From Sva-07 sp963698435 (GTDB lineage: Bacteria > Actinomycetota > Acidimicrobiia > Acidimicrobiales > Ilumatobacteraceae), in assembly GCA_963698435.1 (NCBI GenBank), contig CAVOQV010000017.1, forward strand, positions 62,001-126,000: a stretch of 64,000 bases of DNA. The letters run 5' to 3'. Position 1 is the first letter of the stretch; every line of letters begins with the position of its first letter. A model generated the notes under the pieces. The model saw only the letters and a list, made by a program, of their open reading frames with translations. It ran no database searches and had not been told where the DNA came from. The translations under genes and the position numbers were made by a program. Shown here piece after piece: positions 35,409 to 45,225 of the stretch.

Positions 35409-37738
35409 CGTTCGTTGGCGGTGATTCCGGCAGGGCGGGGGCGACCGAAGAGATAACCCTGGCCCTTGTCGCAGCCCAACTCGCGGAGTCGGTTGAGTTG
35501 CAGTGGCGTCTCGACGCCTTCGGCGACCACCGACAAGCCGAGCGAGTGGCCGAGCCGAACGACCGCTTCGACGATCGAGGTGTCGTCGGCTTCCAGTCCG
35601 AGGCCGGTGACGAACGACCGGTCGACCTTGATCGCTTCGACCGGGAAGCGCTTGAGATACGTCAGCGACGAGTAGCCCGTGCCGAAGTCGTCGACCGACA
35701 GATGCAGACCGAGGCCGCGAAGATCGCGCAGCGCTCGCCCTGCGGCATTGGTGTCGGCCATCAGGGCGGTCTCGGTGATCTCGAGCCAGAGTGAGTCGGC
35801 GTCGATGCCGGTCTCCCCCAGCGCATCATGGACGACGTCGAGGAAGCGACCGTCGATCAACTGCTGCGTCGCGACGTTGATCGACAACGAGCACGAGGCG
35901 AACCGCAGACCGACGGCCCGCCAGTGCGCGAGTTGCGCGAGCGCATCACGCAGGATGCGAGCACCGAGGTCGACGATCAGGCCCGACTCCTCCGCCATCG
36001 ACAGGAATTGGCCGGGCACGAGCAGACCTCGATCGGGGTGCAGCCAACGGGCGAGCACCTCGAAGCCGACGACCTGACCTCCATCGAGGTCGACGATGGG
36101 CTGGAAGTAGGGCACGACCTCACCACGTTCGAGCCCGCGGCGGAGTTCGCTGGAGGTCTGCAGGGCCGCGAGCGAGGCCGCACGCGTCTCCTCGGTGAAC
36201 GCCTCGACGCGGTCACGCCCTGCGGCCTTCGCCCGATACATCGCCGCGTCGGCGTCGCGCAGGAGTTCGTCGGCGGTCAGGTCGTCGCTGGAGTTGACGG
36301 CGAATCCGATGCTGGCCGTCACCACCAGTTCGTGGTCGTCGATCAGCACCGGCTTCTGCACGGCTCGACGCAGACGCTCGGCCACGATCGCCGGGTCGAC
36401 ACCGCCGTCGACGAACACCACGAATTCGTCGCCACCGAAACGGGCCAACCGGTCGGTGTCGCGCATCACGTGACGCAAACGGCGGGCGACCCGCCGGAGC
36501 AGTTCGTCGCCGATGCCGTGGCCGAGACTGTCGTTCACCACCTTGAAGTTGTCGAGGTCGATGAACAGCACCGACACCTGGCCGACACCAGCGGTGGCGA
36601 GCAGTTCGTCGAGACGGTCCACGAGCGCCGCGCGGTTCGGCAACTCGGTGAGGCCATCGTGCGTCGCAGCATGGGTCAGCTGCTCAGCTGCCATGCGCTG
36701 CTCGGTGACGTCCTCGATGTGGGTGATCGCCAGAGCGACCCCGTCGTCCTCGGTGACCGACACCCGCGTGCGGGCCCATACGAAGTCACCGTCACTGCGC
36801 AGGTACCGCTGCTCCAACAGGTAGGTGTCGGCGATGCCGAGTTCCAGGCGCGCCCGCAACGTCGCCGCCGCACGCAGGTCGTCGGGATGGGTGATCTCGC
36901 GAATGCCGGCACCGATCAGCGACGACAGCGGCCGCTCGAGCATGTCCGCGAGCGACTGGTTGGCATCGACGATGCGACTGTCGTCGAGACGCACGAGCGC
37001 CATCCCCGTCGGCGCGGAATGGAAGGCCTGCTGGAAACGTCGACGCGCCTGTTCGAGCGCGACGGTCGTACGAGCGCGGTCGGTGACATCGCGGAGCAGC
37101 ACGACCAGCCCGTCGCCATGTCCATCGGACACCGAGGGACGGTGCAGTGACGCCTCGACCAGGTGTGGTTCGCCGTCGGCATCGACCAACTCGAACACGA
37201 CGTGGTTCCCGATCGGCCCCGTGATGTCGCTCATGAGGTCGAGCGACCCGGGGTTCGGTTGATCGAAGTGCCAGCGCTCGGTCACCGAGTCCCGGTCGTC
37301 GTCGCCGATCATCTCGAGAAAGGCGCGGCCGACGAGTTCGTCGATCGTTCGTCCGGTGAGGAGTGCGGCGCGCTGGTTCGCCGACTCGATCACACCTCGG
37401 TCGTCGAGTCCCATCACTGCGTCCGGCAGGTCGTCGAGCAGGCGGCGGATCTCCGCCTGGGTCCGCGAGAGTTCGTCGATCGTTCGCCCGAAGCGCCGCC
37501 CGATGCGACGGGATTCGAGCACCGTGGCGACAACCGCGACCAACGCGAGCACGGCGATGCCGACGACGACGCCGATGGTTCCTGCACCGGGGTCCGAACC
37601 CGCTCGCATCCCGGCGAGAACGACCAGCGCCCCGGACACCGCCACGATCGGCAGGATCAGCCACCAGGCGCGGTACTGGCGCTCGGTCGGCGACAGCAGC
37701 GCGGCGAATTCGGTGTCGTCGACGTTGCCGGAGATCAC
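35396..37738 (-). CDS. Membrane PAS-GGDEF-EAL protein (c-di-GMP turnover)
   Basis: 780 aa, GTG start at 37738. Two transmembrane helices (about 23-42 and 52-72), two PAS domains (about 90-215 and 225-345), GGDEF (about 350-510) with the intact GGDEF motif in ARFGGDEF, and EAL (about 525-770). The EAL motif itself reads EVL (GFEVLARW); other phosphodiesterase landmarks (LEITET, DDFGTGYSSL, KVDRSFV, AEGVET) are present. Both synthesis and hydrolysis of c-di-GMP are therefore possible; EVL variants can be active. The PAS domains suggest sensing of redox, light or ligand. Confidence 0.92.
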   Translation of the reverse strand: MISGNVDDTEFAALLSPTERQYRAWWLILPIVAVSGALVVLAGMRAGSDPGAGTIGVVVGIAVLALVAVVATVLESRRIGRRFGRTIDELSRTQAEIRRLLDDLPDAVMGLDDRGVIESANQRAALLTGRTIDELVGRAFLEMIGDDDRDSVTERWHFDQPNPGSLDLMSDITGPIGNHVVFELVDADGEPHLVEASLHRPSVSDGHGDGLVVLLRDVTDRARTTVALEQARRRFQQAFHSAPTGMALVRLDDSRIVDANQSLADMLERPLSSLIGAGIREITHPDDLRAAATLRARLELGIADTYLLEQRYLRSDGDFVWARTRVSVTEDDGVALAITHIEDVTEQRMAAEQLTHAATHDGLTELPNRAALVDRLDELLATAGVGQVSVLFIDLDNFKVVNDSLGHGIGDELLRRVARRLRHVMRDTDRLARFGGDEFVVFVDGGVDPAIVAERLRRAVQKPVLIDDHELVVTASIGFAVNSSDDLTADELLRDADAAMYRAKAAGRDRVEAFTEETRAASLAALQTSSELRRGLERGEVVPYFQPIVDLDGGQVVGFEVLARWLHPDRGLLVPGQFLSMAEESGLIVDLGARILRDALAQLAHWRAVGLRFASCSLSINVATQQLIDGRFLDVVHDALGETGIDADSLWLEITETALMADTNAAGRALRDLRGLGLHLSVDDFGTGYSSLTYLKRFPVEAIKVDRSFVTGLGLEADDTSIVEAVVRLGHSLGLSVVAEGVETPLQLNRLRELGCDKGQGYLFGRPRPAGITANERADA

Positions 37739-37843
37739 CGCCCAACGTTAGAGCCGTCAGGCCTGACAACCGGGGCATTCCCGACCGACACGGTGCCGCA
37801 GCAACGTCGACACCGTCACATCAGACCCGGCACGGTGTGACGT

Positions 37844-39295
37844 TCAGCGGGTCGACCACCAGCTGTCGAGGCGGCGCCGGATCTCGTCGTCTCCGAGCAG
37901 ACCTTCGTCGAGGCGGATGTCCATCAGGAACTTCATCGCGTCACCGACGTCGCGGCCGGGGCCGATGCCCAGGTGTTCCATCACGGCGTTGCCGTCGAGC
38001 TCGGGTCGTAGCGCCGCGAGTTCCTCGGCCGCTTCGAGCTCGTCGATACGGGCCTCCAGCTCGTCCATGCGTCGCGACAGGCGAGCCGCCTTCTTCTCGT
38101 TGCGAGTGGTGCAGTCGCTGCGAGTGAGCACATTGAGTTCGGCCAGGAGGTCGCCGGCATCGCGCACGTAACGCCGTACTGCAGAGTCGGACCACCCCAT
38201 CGAGTAGGTGTGGAAGCGCAGGTGCAACGCGACCAGTTCGGTCACCGCAGCCACGTCGTCGTTCGAGTACCGCAGCGCGTTCATGCGCTTGCGGGTCATA
38301 CGCGCGCCAACGGCGTCGTGGTGGTGGAACGTGGTGCCCTTGCCTTCGAGGTAGCCCCGCGTGCGCGGCTTGCCGACGTCGTGGAACAGCGCGGCGAGGC
38401 GGGTGAGTCGGAAGTCGAACGTCGGCCGGTCGCCCGCTGCGATCGCCGGGTACTGGTCGGGTGGCCGGACGTTCTCGACCACGGCGATCGAGTGCGTCAA
38501 GACGTCCTTGTGTCGATGGATCGGATCGTGCTCGAGTCGCATCGCCGGAAGCTCCGGCAAGAACTGGTCGGCCAACCCGGTGTCGACGAGGAACCACAGT
38601 CCAGCAGCCGGATGATCGGCGACGAGCAGCTTGTCGAGCTCGTCGCGGATCCGCTCAGCCGACACGATCTCGAGCCGCGGCGCCATCTCGCGTACCGCCG
38701 CTACCAACTCGGGTGTCGGCGACAACTGGTACGTGGCGATGAAGCGGGCCGCGCGCAGCATCCGCAGCGGGTCGTCGCTGAAGCTGATCTCCGGTCCGAT
38801 CGGGGTGCGCAGGACACGGGTCGCGAGATCGACGGCGCCGTCGAACGGGTCGATCAGCGTGGGGGTGTCGTCACCGCCGGTCAACTCCAGTGCCATGGCG
38901 TTCACCGTGAAATCGCGGCGCGACAGATCCGCATCGATCTCGTCGGCGAACACGACGTGCGGCTTGCGCGATTCATCGGTGTACGCCTCGGCCCGAAACG
39001 TCGTGATCTCATAGGTCCGCTCGAACCCGCTCTGGGCATCGCGAACCTGAGCGCCGATCGTGCCGAACTTCTCGCCCTGGGTCCAGATCGCGTCCGCCCA
39101 TCCGTGCAAGCAGCGCTTGATCTCCGGCGGGCGAGCGTCGGTCGTCAGGTCGAGATCGAAGTCGCTGCGACCCGACGCGACGAACAGATCGCGCACGGTG
39201 CCGCCGACGAGGTACAACCGGTGTCCGGCCTCACGGAACCGCGTCGCGAGCGGCGCCAACTCGCGCAGGACGGGCGTCAGACGTTCGGGAACCAC
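37844..39295 (-). CDS. cca: CCA-adding tRNA nucleotidyltransferase
   Basis: 483 aa from a GTG at 39295 (an ATG at 39379 would collide with the divergent gene). Class II poly(A)-polymerase head: RLYLVGGTVRDLF, metal-binding DFDLDLTT, RRDFTVNAMA, RAARFIATY; then an HD domain (ALFHDVGKPRTRG). Actinobacterial members of this size add or repair the 3' CCA of tRNA. In actinobacteria cca (pcnA) usually sits at the edge of the trxB-parA origin cluster, as here. Confidence 0.92.
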   Translation of the reverse strand: MVPERLTPVLRELAPLATRFREAGHRLYLVGGTVRDLFVASGRSDFDLDLTTDARPPEIKRCLHGWADAIWTQGEKFGTIGAQVRDAQSGFERTYEITTFRAEAYTDESRKPHVVFADEIDADLSRRDFTVNAMALELTGGDDTPTLIDPFDGAVDLATRVLRTPIGPEISFSDDPLRMLRAARFIATYQLSPTPELVAAVREMAPRLEIVSAERIRDELDKLLVADHPAAGLWFLVDTGLADQFLPELPAMRLEHDPIHRHKDVLTHSIAVVENVRPPDQYPAIAAGDRPTFDFRLTRLAALFHDVGKPRTRGYLEGKGTTFHHHDAVGARMTRKRMNALRYSNDDVAAVTELVALHLRFHTYSMGWSDSAVRRYVRDAGDLLAELNVLTRSDCTTRNEKKAARLSRRMDELEARIDELEAAEELAALRPELDGNAVMEHLGIGPGRDVGDAMKFLMDIRLDEGLLGDDEIRRRLDSWWSTR

Positions 39296-39384
39296 GACCG
39301 CAAGGCTACGAGGGCCGGGACGTGTCGTCGCGAGCCTGGACGTGACGGTGAGGCCGTACCGATGCCGGAGTACGTTCATGGACT

Positions 39385-40110
39385 GTGAGCAGTCTGGCGG
39401 CCGCAGGCCCCGCACGGGCCCGCCTGGGTCGGTGGCCGTACGAGGAGCACGTCGCGCACCTGGTCCTGCTCGACCACCAGATGGTGCCCACCGGCACCGA
39501 CATCGCAGGTTGGGTCGACGACGCAGCCGGGCAGGGCGCTCGAGTGGTCCGCACGGGCGCATTGTTTCCGAACGCCACGGCGCCGTTCCTGGACGCCGGG
39601 TTCCGGGTCGCCGACGCGCTGACCCTGCTCGTGCGACAGGCCGATCGCTCGGCCACCGCCGAAGGTGTCCCGCCTGCTCGCACGAGAGGTGCGGTTCGTC
39701 TTCGGCGACTCCGTCCGTCGATGCTCGACGAAGCTGCCAACATCGACCGACGCTCGTTCTCCTCACCGTGGGCCAACGACACGTCCGCACTCGCCGACAT
39801 CATGACGGCGACGCCGTATCACCGTTCACGAAGCGTGCACCTCGACGGTCGGATGGTCGCGTTCTCGATCAGTGGGCGCGCCGATCGATCCGGCTACGTG
39901 CAGCGCCTCGCGGTCGATCCCAGTGCACGGCGCCACGGATTCGCCCGGCTGTTGCTCGGCGATGCGGTGCGCTGGATGTCGCGTCGCGACGTGTCGCAGG
40001 TGATGGTGAACACCGCGACCGACAACCACGCCGCCCTGGCGCTCTACGAATCCGTCGGGTTCGAACCGCACCCCGGCGAGCTGCTGATCCTCGAGCGGGC
40101 GTTGCGGTGA
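39385..40110 (+). CDS. GNAT-family N-acetyltransferase with extra N-terminal domain
   Basis: 241 aa, GTG start at 39385. The C-terminal half (about 110-241) is a GNAT domain: acetyl-CoA motif A is LAVDPSARRHGFARLLL (R-x2-G-x-A form), followed by VNTATDNHAALALYESVGF, as in RimI-like enzymes. The N-terminal 100 residues, with EEHVAHLVLLDHQMVP, look like a second, degenerate GNAT-like domain. Substrate unknown. Stop overlaps the next start by 4 bp (GTGA). Confidence 0.82.
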   Translation: MSSLAAAGPARARLGRWPYEEHVAHLVLLDHQMVPTGTDIAGWVDDAAGQGARVVRTGALFPNATAPFLDAGFRVADALTLLVRQADRSATAEGVPPARTRGAVRLRRLRPSMLDEAANIDRRSFSSPWANDTSALADIMTATPYHRSRSVHLDGRMVAFSISGRADRSGYVQRLAVDPSARRHGFARLLLGDAVRWMSRRDVSQVMVNTATDNHAALALYESVGFEPHPGELLILERALR

Positions 40111-42362
40111 GCACGCGACGTCCACCGAGACGACACCGGATCGCCGTCGGGAGCATCGCACTGATCCTGGCGGCGTGGCCGACGACCTCGCTGGCCGGGG
40201 TCGATACGCAACGATCGACGCAATCGTCGAGCGGCGCTCGACTCGAACTGATCGATCAGCGTTTCGCCACCGATCCCAACGGTGACATCCAGCTGCGCTA
40301 CCTGCTGACCGGGCTCGTCGGCGACCCGCTCCAGCTCGTACCGCGACCCGCACCCCCACTCACACCCGGGTCGCCCGCCACCGATCCGGCGGCGCCCGTT
40401 GATTCCGCGACCGTCGAGCCGGTACCCGAACCGCCTGTCCCCGAGTTGCCGACCCTCACGATCGAGGTCACCAACTACCTTCCGCTCAGCGACCCGGACG
40501 ACGTCGCCGCGCTCGTCGGCAGCGACGTCGACCCCTCTGCGTTCCGGAGCGTCGGCGACGCCGTGGATGGCGTCGCGTTCGATGCCCGGCCGCTGCTGTC
40601 ACGAAACGACGACGGCACCGTCGAGCTGGCCCTCGACATCGGCACCGACGTCGTCGACAGCATCGAGACTCGACTGAAGATGGAGCGCCCCGGCATCTAC
40701 CCGTTGCGGATCCAGCTGCTGATCGGCGACCGTGCCGACCGGAACGTGGTCGCGACCGCAGGCACGATGATCCAACGTCTTGCGGGCGCCGGTGACACCG
40801 ATGTCGAGGTGGCACCGCCGATCGACTTGTCGATCGTCACGGTGACGCCCGCACCCGGGCCGGGAGCTGACGAGGCGACGAACGAGCGCGCGCGGACCCG
40901 ACTCGACGAATCGGTCGATCTGGCCGCCGAGCTCGACCCCCCGGTGACCCTCGAGGTCCCTCCCCTGTTGGTCGCCGACGCCGCTGCGACGCCGGAGGGC
41001 GCCGAGCACCTCGCCAACTCCCTCGCCGACGATGAGCTCGTCGCGTTGCCGCTCATCCCGCTCGACGTGTCATCGGCGGTCGCGGCCGACCGAGCCGACG
41101 CCTACACGAGACTCGTGGCCGCCGGTGAAGACGTCCTCACCGAGGCCGTGCCCACCACGCCGTCTCGACGCGAGGTCTGGATCACCACCGACGAACTCAG
41201 CGCCGGTGGGGCGCAGCACCTGCGTGACCTGGGAACTCGCTTCGTGATCATCCCAGCCGAGTTGTACGCCGACACGATCAGCAACGACGCTCCCCCGACC
41301 GACCGATTCGTCGAAGCCGCACTCCCCGACGGCGGCACCCTTCCGTTCCTCGTGGTCGATGCGCTGGCCGAGCAACTGACCGAATCGGCCGCCGATCAGA
41401 TCCTGGCCAGGTCCACCTCGGTCGAGTGGGGGGTCGAGACGCTCGCCGAGATGCTGGTGGAGCAAGCCGACGAAGATGCTGCCGCCGGATCGGCGTCCGG
41501 ACGCCCAGCGGCGCCGCCGCGCCGAAGCCGCATCCTCACGACGCCCGATCTGGCCAGTCCCGATCCGCGCCTGCTCCAGGCACTCGCGGAACTGACGACG
41601 ACAACCCCATCGGTCCGGTTCACGCCGGCTTCGGCGCTCACGGGCGCCACCGACGTCGCGCTGGTCGACGGCGAGCCCGTCTCGATCGAGCTGCCGGAGG
41701 TCGCCGGGCAATCGCTCGACTCTCGCATCGAACTTCTCGACCGCACCGCCCTGCGGCTGGCGAGCGCCGCATCGATGTTGCCACCGGACGACCCTCGGCC
41801 CGCGGACTGGTCCGACGAGCTCGAGAGTCTGATCTCCACCGGCTACTCCGAGACCGAGGTCCAAGTGGCCACGGCCACACTCGTGGCCGAGGCTGACGCG
41901 CTCACACAGGCGGTCGAGCTGCCCGAGCCGTTCACGTTCACCCTGACCGGTCGCAGCGGAACGATCGAGGTCCGCCTCGGCAACACCAGCGACGAGCGAC
42001 TCGACGTGGTCGTGGCGCTCGAGTCGGGGAAGATCACGTTCCCGGACGGTGACCAGCGGGTCACACTGCTCCCAAACGACGAGACCAGTGTGATCGTGCC
42101 GGTCGAAGCCGAATCGAACGGAACCTCGTCGATCAACCTGGTCGTGTCGACGCCCGCCGGTGAAGCGCTCGGGGAGCCGGTCACCTTGATCGCCCGCGTC
42201 ACCGCGCTCACCGGTCTCGGCCAGGTGCTCACCGGTGGGTTCATCCTGGTGCTGCTGACGTGGTGGTTCACGCACTGGCGGAATCGACGGCGCGCTGCGC
42301 TCGCGGACAACGGCCGTGAGCGTCACCCCAGCAACGGCAAAGTAGGCTCGGACGCCCTGTGA
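40107..42362 (+). CDS. Large secreted, C-terminally anchored protein (DUF6049-like)
   Basis: 751 aa, GTG start. Signal peptide (about 1-30, VGSIALILAAWPTTSLAG), a Pro-rich spacer, an extracytoplasmic body, and a C-terminal transmembrane helix (about 710-730: LTGGFILVLLTWWFTHW) with a basic cytoplasmic tail. Size, topology and position between cca and the Ser/Thr kinase gene match the DUF6049-type protein of the actinobacterial origin cluster; I infer that family from context more than from motifs. Role unknown, presumably cell envelope. Overlaps both neighbours by 4 bp (GTGA). Confidence 0.75.
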   Translation: MSTRRPPRRHRIAVGSIALILAAWPTTSLAGVDTQRSTQSSSGARLELIDQRFATDPNGDIQLRYLLTGLVGDPLQLVPRPAPPLTPGSPATDPAAPVDSATVEPVPEPPVPELPTLTIEVTNYLPLSDPDDVAALVGSDVDPSAFRSVGDAVDGVAFDARPLLSRNDDGTVELALDIGTDVVDSIETRLKMERPGIYPLRIQLLIGDRADRNVVATAGTMIQRLAGAGDTDVEVAPPIDLSIVTVTPAPGPGADEATNERARTRLDESVDLAAELDPPVTLEVPPLLVADAAATPEGAEHLANSLADDELVALPLIPLDVSSAVAADRADAYTRLVAAGEDVLTEAVPTTPSRREVWITTDELSAGGAQHLRDLGTRFVIIPAELYADTISNDAPPTDRFVEAALPDGGTLPFLVVDALAEQLTESAADQILARSTSVEWGVETLAEMLVEQADEDAAAGSASGRPAAPPRRSRILTTPDLASPDPRLLQALAELTTTTPSVRFTPASALTGATDVALVDGEPVSIELPEVAGQSLDSRIELLDRTALRLASAASMLPPDDPRPADWSDELESLISTGYSETEVQVATATLVAEADALTQAVELPEPFTFTLTGRSGTIEVRLGNTSDERLDVVVALESGKITFPDGDQRVTLLPNDETSVIVPVEAESNGTSSINLVVSTPAGEALGEPVTLIARVTALTGLGQVLTGGFILVLLTWWFTHWRNRRRAALADNGRERHPSNGKVGSDAL

Positions 42363-43252
42363 CTGACTCGATGAACCCGACCGACGACGATGCCGTGCCG
42401 ACGGTGCATGTCGTGACCGACAGCTCCTGCGATCTCCCCGTCGACATCGCCGAAGAACTCGACATCAGCATCGTGCCGCTGACCATCCGATTCGGGGACG
42501 AGGAGTTCGTCGATCGGGACGAGCTGTCAACCGCCGAATTCTGGACCCGCTGTGTCAACTCCGACACGCTGCCGGAAACCGCGGCACCCGCGCCGGGACA
42601 GTTCGAGAAGACCTACCGGGCGGCAGCAGCCAACGGCGCCTCGGCCATCATCGTGATCTCGTTGTCGTCCGAGTTGTCGGCCACCATGCAGTCCGCCCAG
42701 CTCGCCGCCCGGACGATCAACGACGACGCCGACATCGACCTCGACGTCCGGGTGATCGACAGCCGCACGATCTCGATGGGTGTCGGAACGATCGCCTTGG
42801 CGTGCGCCCGAGCGGCTCGCGGCGGTGCCGACATCGACGAGATCGAGGAACTCGCCACCGACCTCGTCAGCCGCACCAAGGTCTACGGCGCGCTCGACAC
42901 GCTCGAGAACCTCAAGAAGGGTGGTCGGATCGGCAACGCCAAGGCCCTGCTCGCGACGGCGCTGTCGATCAAACCGATCATCGAGGTCACCGGCGGCGTG
43001 GTCGAGCAGGCCGGCAAGCAGCGGACCCGCTCGAAGGCGCTCGCCCACCTCGTCGACACCGTCCAGCGTTACCAGGGCAACATCGAGAACCTGGCGGTTC
43101 TCCACGCAGACTGCAGCGACATCGACCTCTTCGTCGAAATGCTCGCTCCGTACCACACCGACGACATCGTCGTCGGTGAGATCGGGCCCGTGATCGGCAC
43201 CCACGGCGGACGGGGCACGATCGGCGTCGCGTTCCAGGTCATCAACCCCTGA
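42359..43252 (+). CDS. DegV-family fatty-acid-binding protein
   Basis: 297 aa, GTG start overlapping the previous stop. Two-domain DegV fold: VHVVTDSSCDLP (first-domain ligand region), PLTIRFGDEEFVDRDEL, ISLSSELSATMQSAQ, RVIDSRTISMG and KPIIEVTGGVVEQAGKQRTRSKA. DegV proteins bind fatty acids and, as FakB, present them to the kinase FakA; no FakA gene is adjacent. It occupies the place where murJ often stands in this gene cluster. Confidence 0.9.
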   Translation: MTDSMNPTDDDAVPTVHVVTDSSCDLPVDIAEELDISIVPLTIRFGDEEFVDRDELSTAEFWTRCVNSDTLPETAAPAPGQFEKTYRAAAANGASAIIVISLSSELSATMQSAQLAARTINDDADIDLDVRVIDSRTISMGVGTIALACARAARGGADIDEIEELATDLVSRTKVYGALDTLENLKKGGRIGNAKALLATALSIKPIIEVTGGVVEQAGKQRTRSKALAHLVDTVQRYQGNIENLAVLHADCSDIDLFVEMLAPYHTDDIVVGEIGPVIGTHGGRGTIGVAFQVINP

Positions 43253-43326
43253 ATCCGCTCACGCGAACGTTGGCAGCGAATTGACGGCCTCGCGCCGCCT
43301 GCCACAGCTAGCGTTCGTCGGCAGTC

Positions 43327-45111
43327 ATGTCCGCTGCGGCTCCGCCTCCCACTCCAACCGTCATCGCGCAGCGGTACGAACTCCAGCGCATGCTCGCGCA
43401 AGGCGGCATGGCCGAGGTCTGGCTGGCGGTCGATCTCACACTCGATCGCAAGGTGGCCGTCAAGTGGCTCAAGCCCTCGCTCGCCACTGACCCGGTCGTC
43501 GCCGAACGATTCCGCCGCGAAGCGATCGCCGCCGCGAGCCTCAACCACCCGAACATCGTTGCGGTCCACGACGTGTTCGAACAGGACGGCCGTCAAGCCG
43601 TCGTGATGCAGCTCGTCGAAGGCAAGAGCCTGCGCCAAGTCCTCGACACCCAGAAGCGGCTGAGCCCCGAACTCACCTGCCACATCGGCACATGTGTCGC
43701 TGCTGCGCTCGACCATGCCCACCAAGCGGGATTCGTCCACCGTGACGTGAAGCCCGGCAACATCATGATGACGTCCGACGGCCGGGTCCTGCTCACCGAC
43801 TTCGGCATCGCCAAGGGGCTGCAGTCGGCCGAGGCCGACCTCACCAGCGACAACATCATGATGGGCACGGCCAAGTACCTGTCGCCGGAACAGGTGCGCG
43901 GCAAGAAACTCGACGGTCGCGCCGACCTCTACTCACTCGGTCTCGTGCTGTACGAGTGCCTGGCCGGCCGCGTTCCGTTCCTCGGCGAAACCGACGCCGA
44001 CACCGCGCTGGCCCGACTCCAGCGCGACCCCACCGACCTCAGCCGCCTGCGAGCAACGCTGCCGACGAAGCTGGTCGTCGCCATTCACCAACTCCTGGCA
44101 CGAAATCCGGCCCAGCGACCCGCAACCGGCGCCGACCTGGTGACCACGCTGCGCGACGCCGCGAAGGAGGGCCCACCCGCAATCGATCCGACTCCGTACG
44201 AGCAGTCACCGGTCAGTCCGTTCGGCGGCCGGCGTCTCCGGCGGGCACCGTCGGACATCGCGGGGCGCGCCGGTGACCGGGCGCGGGCCACGCGGCCCGG
44301 CGACACGCCGCACGCCACGCCGGCAACCGCGCACCGCAGCCAGCCAAGCGGTGCGATCCCCGGCGAAGTCGCACACGTGGCGAACGCGTCGCCCACGCCC
44401 CCGGCCACCGCGGTCCAACGCGACGCGACCCCGCCCGCCGTGGCGCTTCGCGGCAAACCCGCCAAAGGGCTCACGCAGGAATGGCGTCCCGCCTTCACGC
44501 TGGTGGCGCTGTTGCTGGTGGCCGCACTCGTGGTCGGCGTGCTGCTGTGGACCAGCATGAGTTTCGGGGGCGCTGACCCGGTCACGTCGACCACCGCGTT
44601 GCCCGAGACCGAGCCGAGCACGGCACCGAACAACGGTGCACTCGCCGCCGGACCGGCAGCCGTCGCCACCGTGACCGCGTACGATCCCAGCGGTGACGGC
44701 ACCGAGAACGACGGTGACGCCGTGTTGTCGCTCGCGGACGGCAACACCGCCACCTCGTGGCCGACGACCTGCTATTCGTCCCGCTACATGGGTGGCAAAC
44801 CGGGTGTCGGCTTGGTCGTCACGCTCGACGATCTGGCCCAACAGGCGATCGCCGTCGATGTCCAGACCGGTCCGTACCAGGTCGACTTCTTCGCCTCCGA
44901 CGCCGACACCATTCCGACATCACTCGACGCGTGGGGTTCCCCACTCGGCGCGACCGCGTTCGCCAACGAGCCCGGGACGGTCGTGTCGCCGGTGCCGCCC
45001 GCGCCCGCCAGACACATCTTGATCCTGCTCAAGGAGATCGGTCCGGACCCGACGTGCAGCGACGCGAATCCCTACCGCGGACGACTTGGCGAGATCACCG
45101 TCGCCAGCTGA
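43327..45111 (+). CDS. Transmembrane Ser/Thr protein kinase
   Basis: 594 aa. Kinase domain about 17-275 with a Gly-rich loop (AQGGMAEVW), Lys46, catalytic HRDVKPGN (Asp140), DFG at 158-160 and SPEQ. A Pro/Thr-rich juxtamembrane linker leads to one transmembrane helix (about 395-412: FTLVALLLVAALVVGVLLW). The extracellular part (about 430-594) starts with a Thr/Pro linker and forms a compact domain with GDAVLSLADGNTATSWPTTCYSS and two cysteines (one near the end), resembling carbohydrate-binding/discoidin-like folds. PknB-type kinases of this cluster govern cell-wall growth; PASTA repeats are absent. Confidence 0.9.
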   Translation: MSAAAPPPTPTVIAQRYELQRMLAQGGMAEVWLAVDLTLDRKVAVKWLKPSLATDPVVAERFRREAIAAASLNHPNIVAVHDVFEQDGRQAVVMQLVEGKSLRQVLDTQKRLSPELTCHIGTCVAAALDHAHQAGFVHRDVKPGNIMMTSDGRVLLTDFGIAKGLQSAEADLTSDNIMMGTAKYLSPEQVRGKKLDGRADLYSLGLVLYECLAGRVPFLGETDADTALARLQRDPTDLSRLRATLPTKLVVAIHQLLARNPAQRPATGADLVTTLRDAAKEGPPAIDPTPYEQSPVSPFGGRRLRRAPSDIAGRAGDRARATRPGDTPHATPATAHRSQPSGAIPGEVAHVANASPTPPATAVQRDATPPAVALRGKPAKGLTQEWRPAFTLVALLLVAALVVGVLLWTSMSFGGADPVTSTTALPETEPSTAPNNGALAAGPAAVATVTAYDPSGDGTENDGDAVLSLADGNTATSWPTTCYSSRYMGGKPGVGLVVTLDDLAQQAIAVDVQTGPYQVDFFASDADTIPTSLDAWGSPLGATAFANEPGTVVSPVPPAPARHILILLKEIGPDPTCSDANPYRGRLGEITVAS

Positions 45112-45225
45112 CACGACTCGCCGAGATCGCATCGAACACACCCGGACCTTCGACCCGACATCCCGCCGGGCCCGGGGCGGGTTGGGTACGCTCGCAGCAT
45201 TCCTCGCCAACTCGATGACGCCGCC

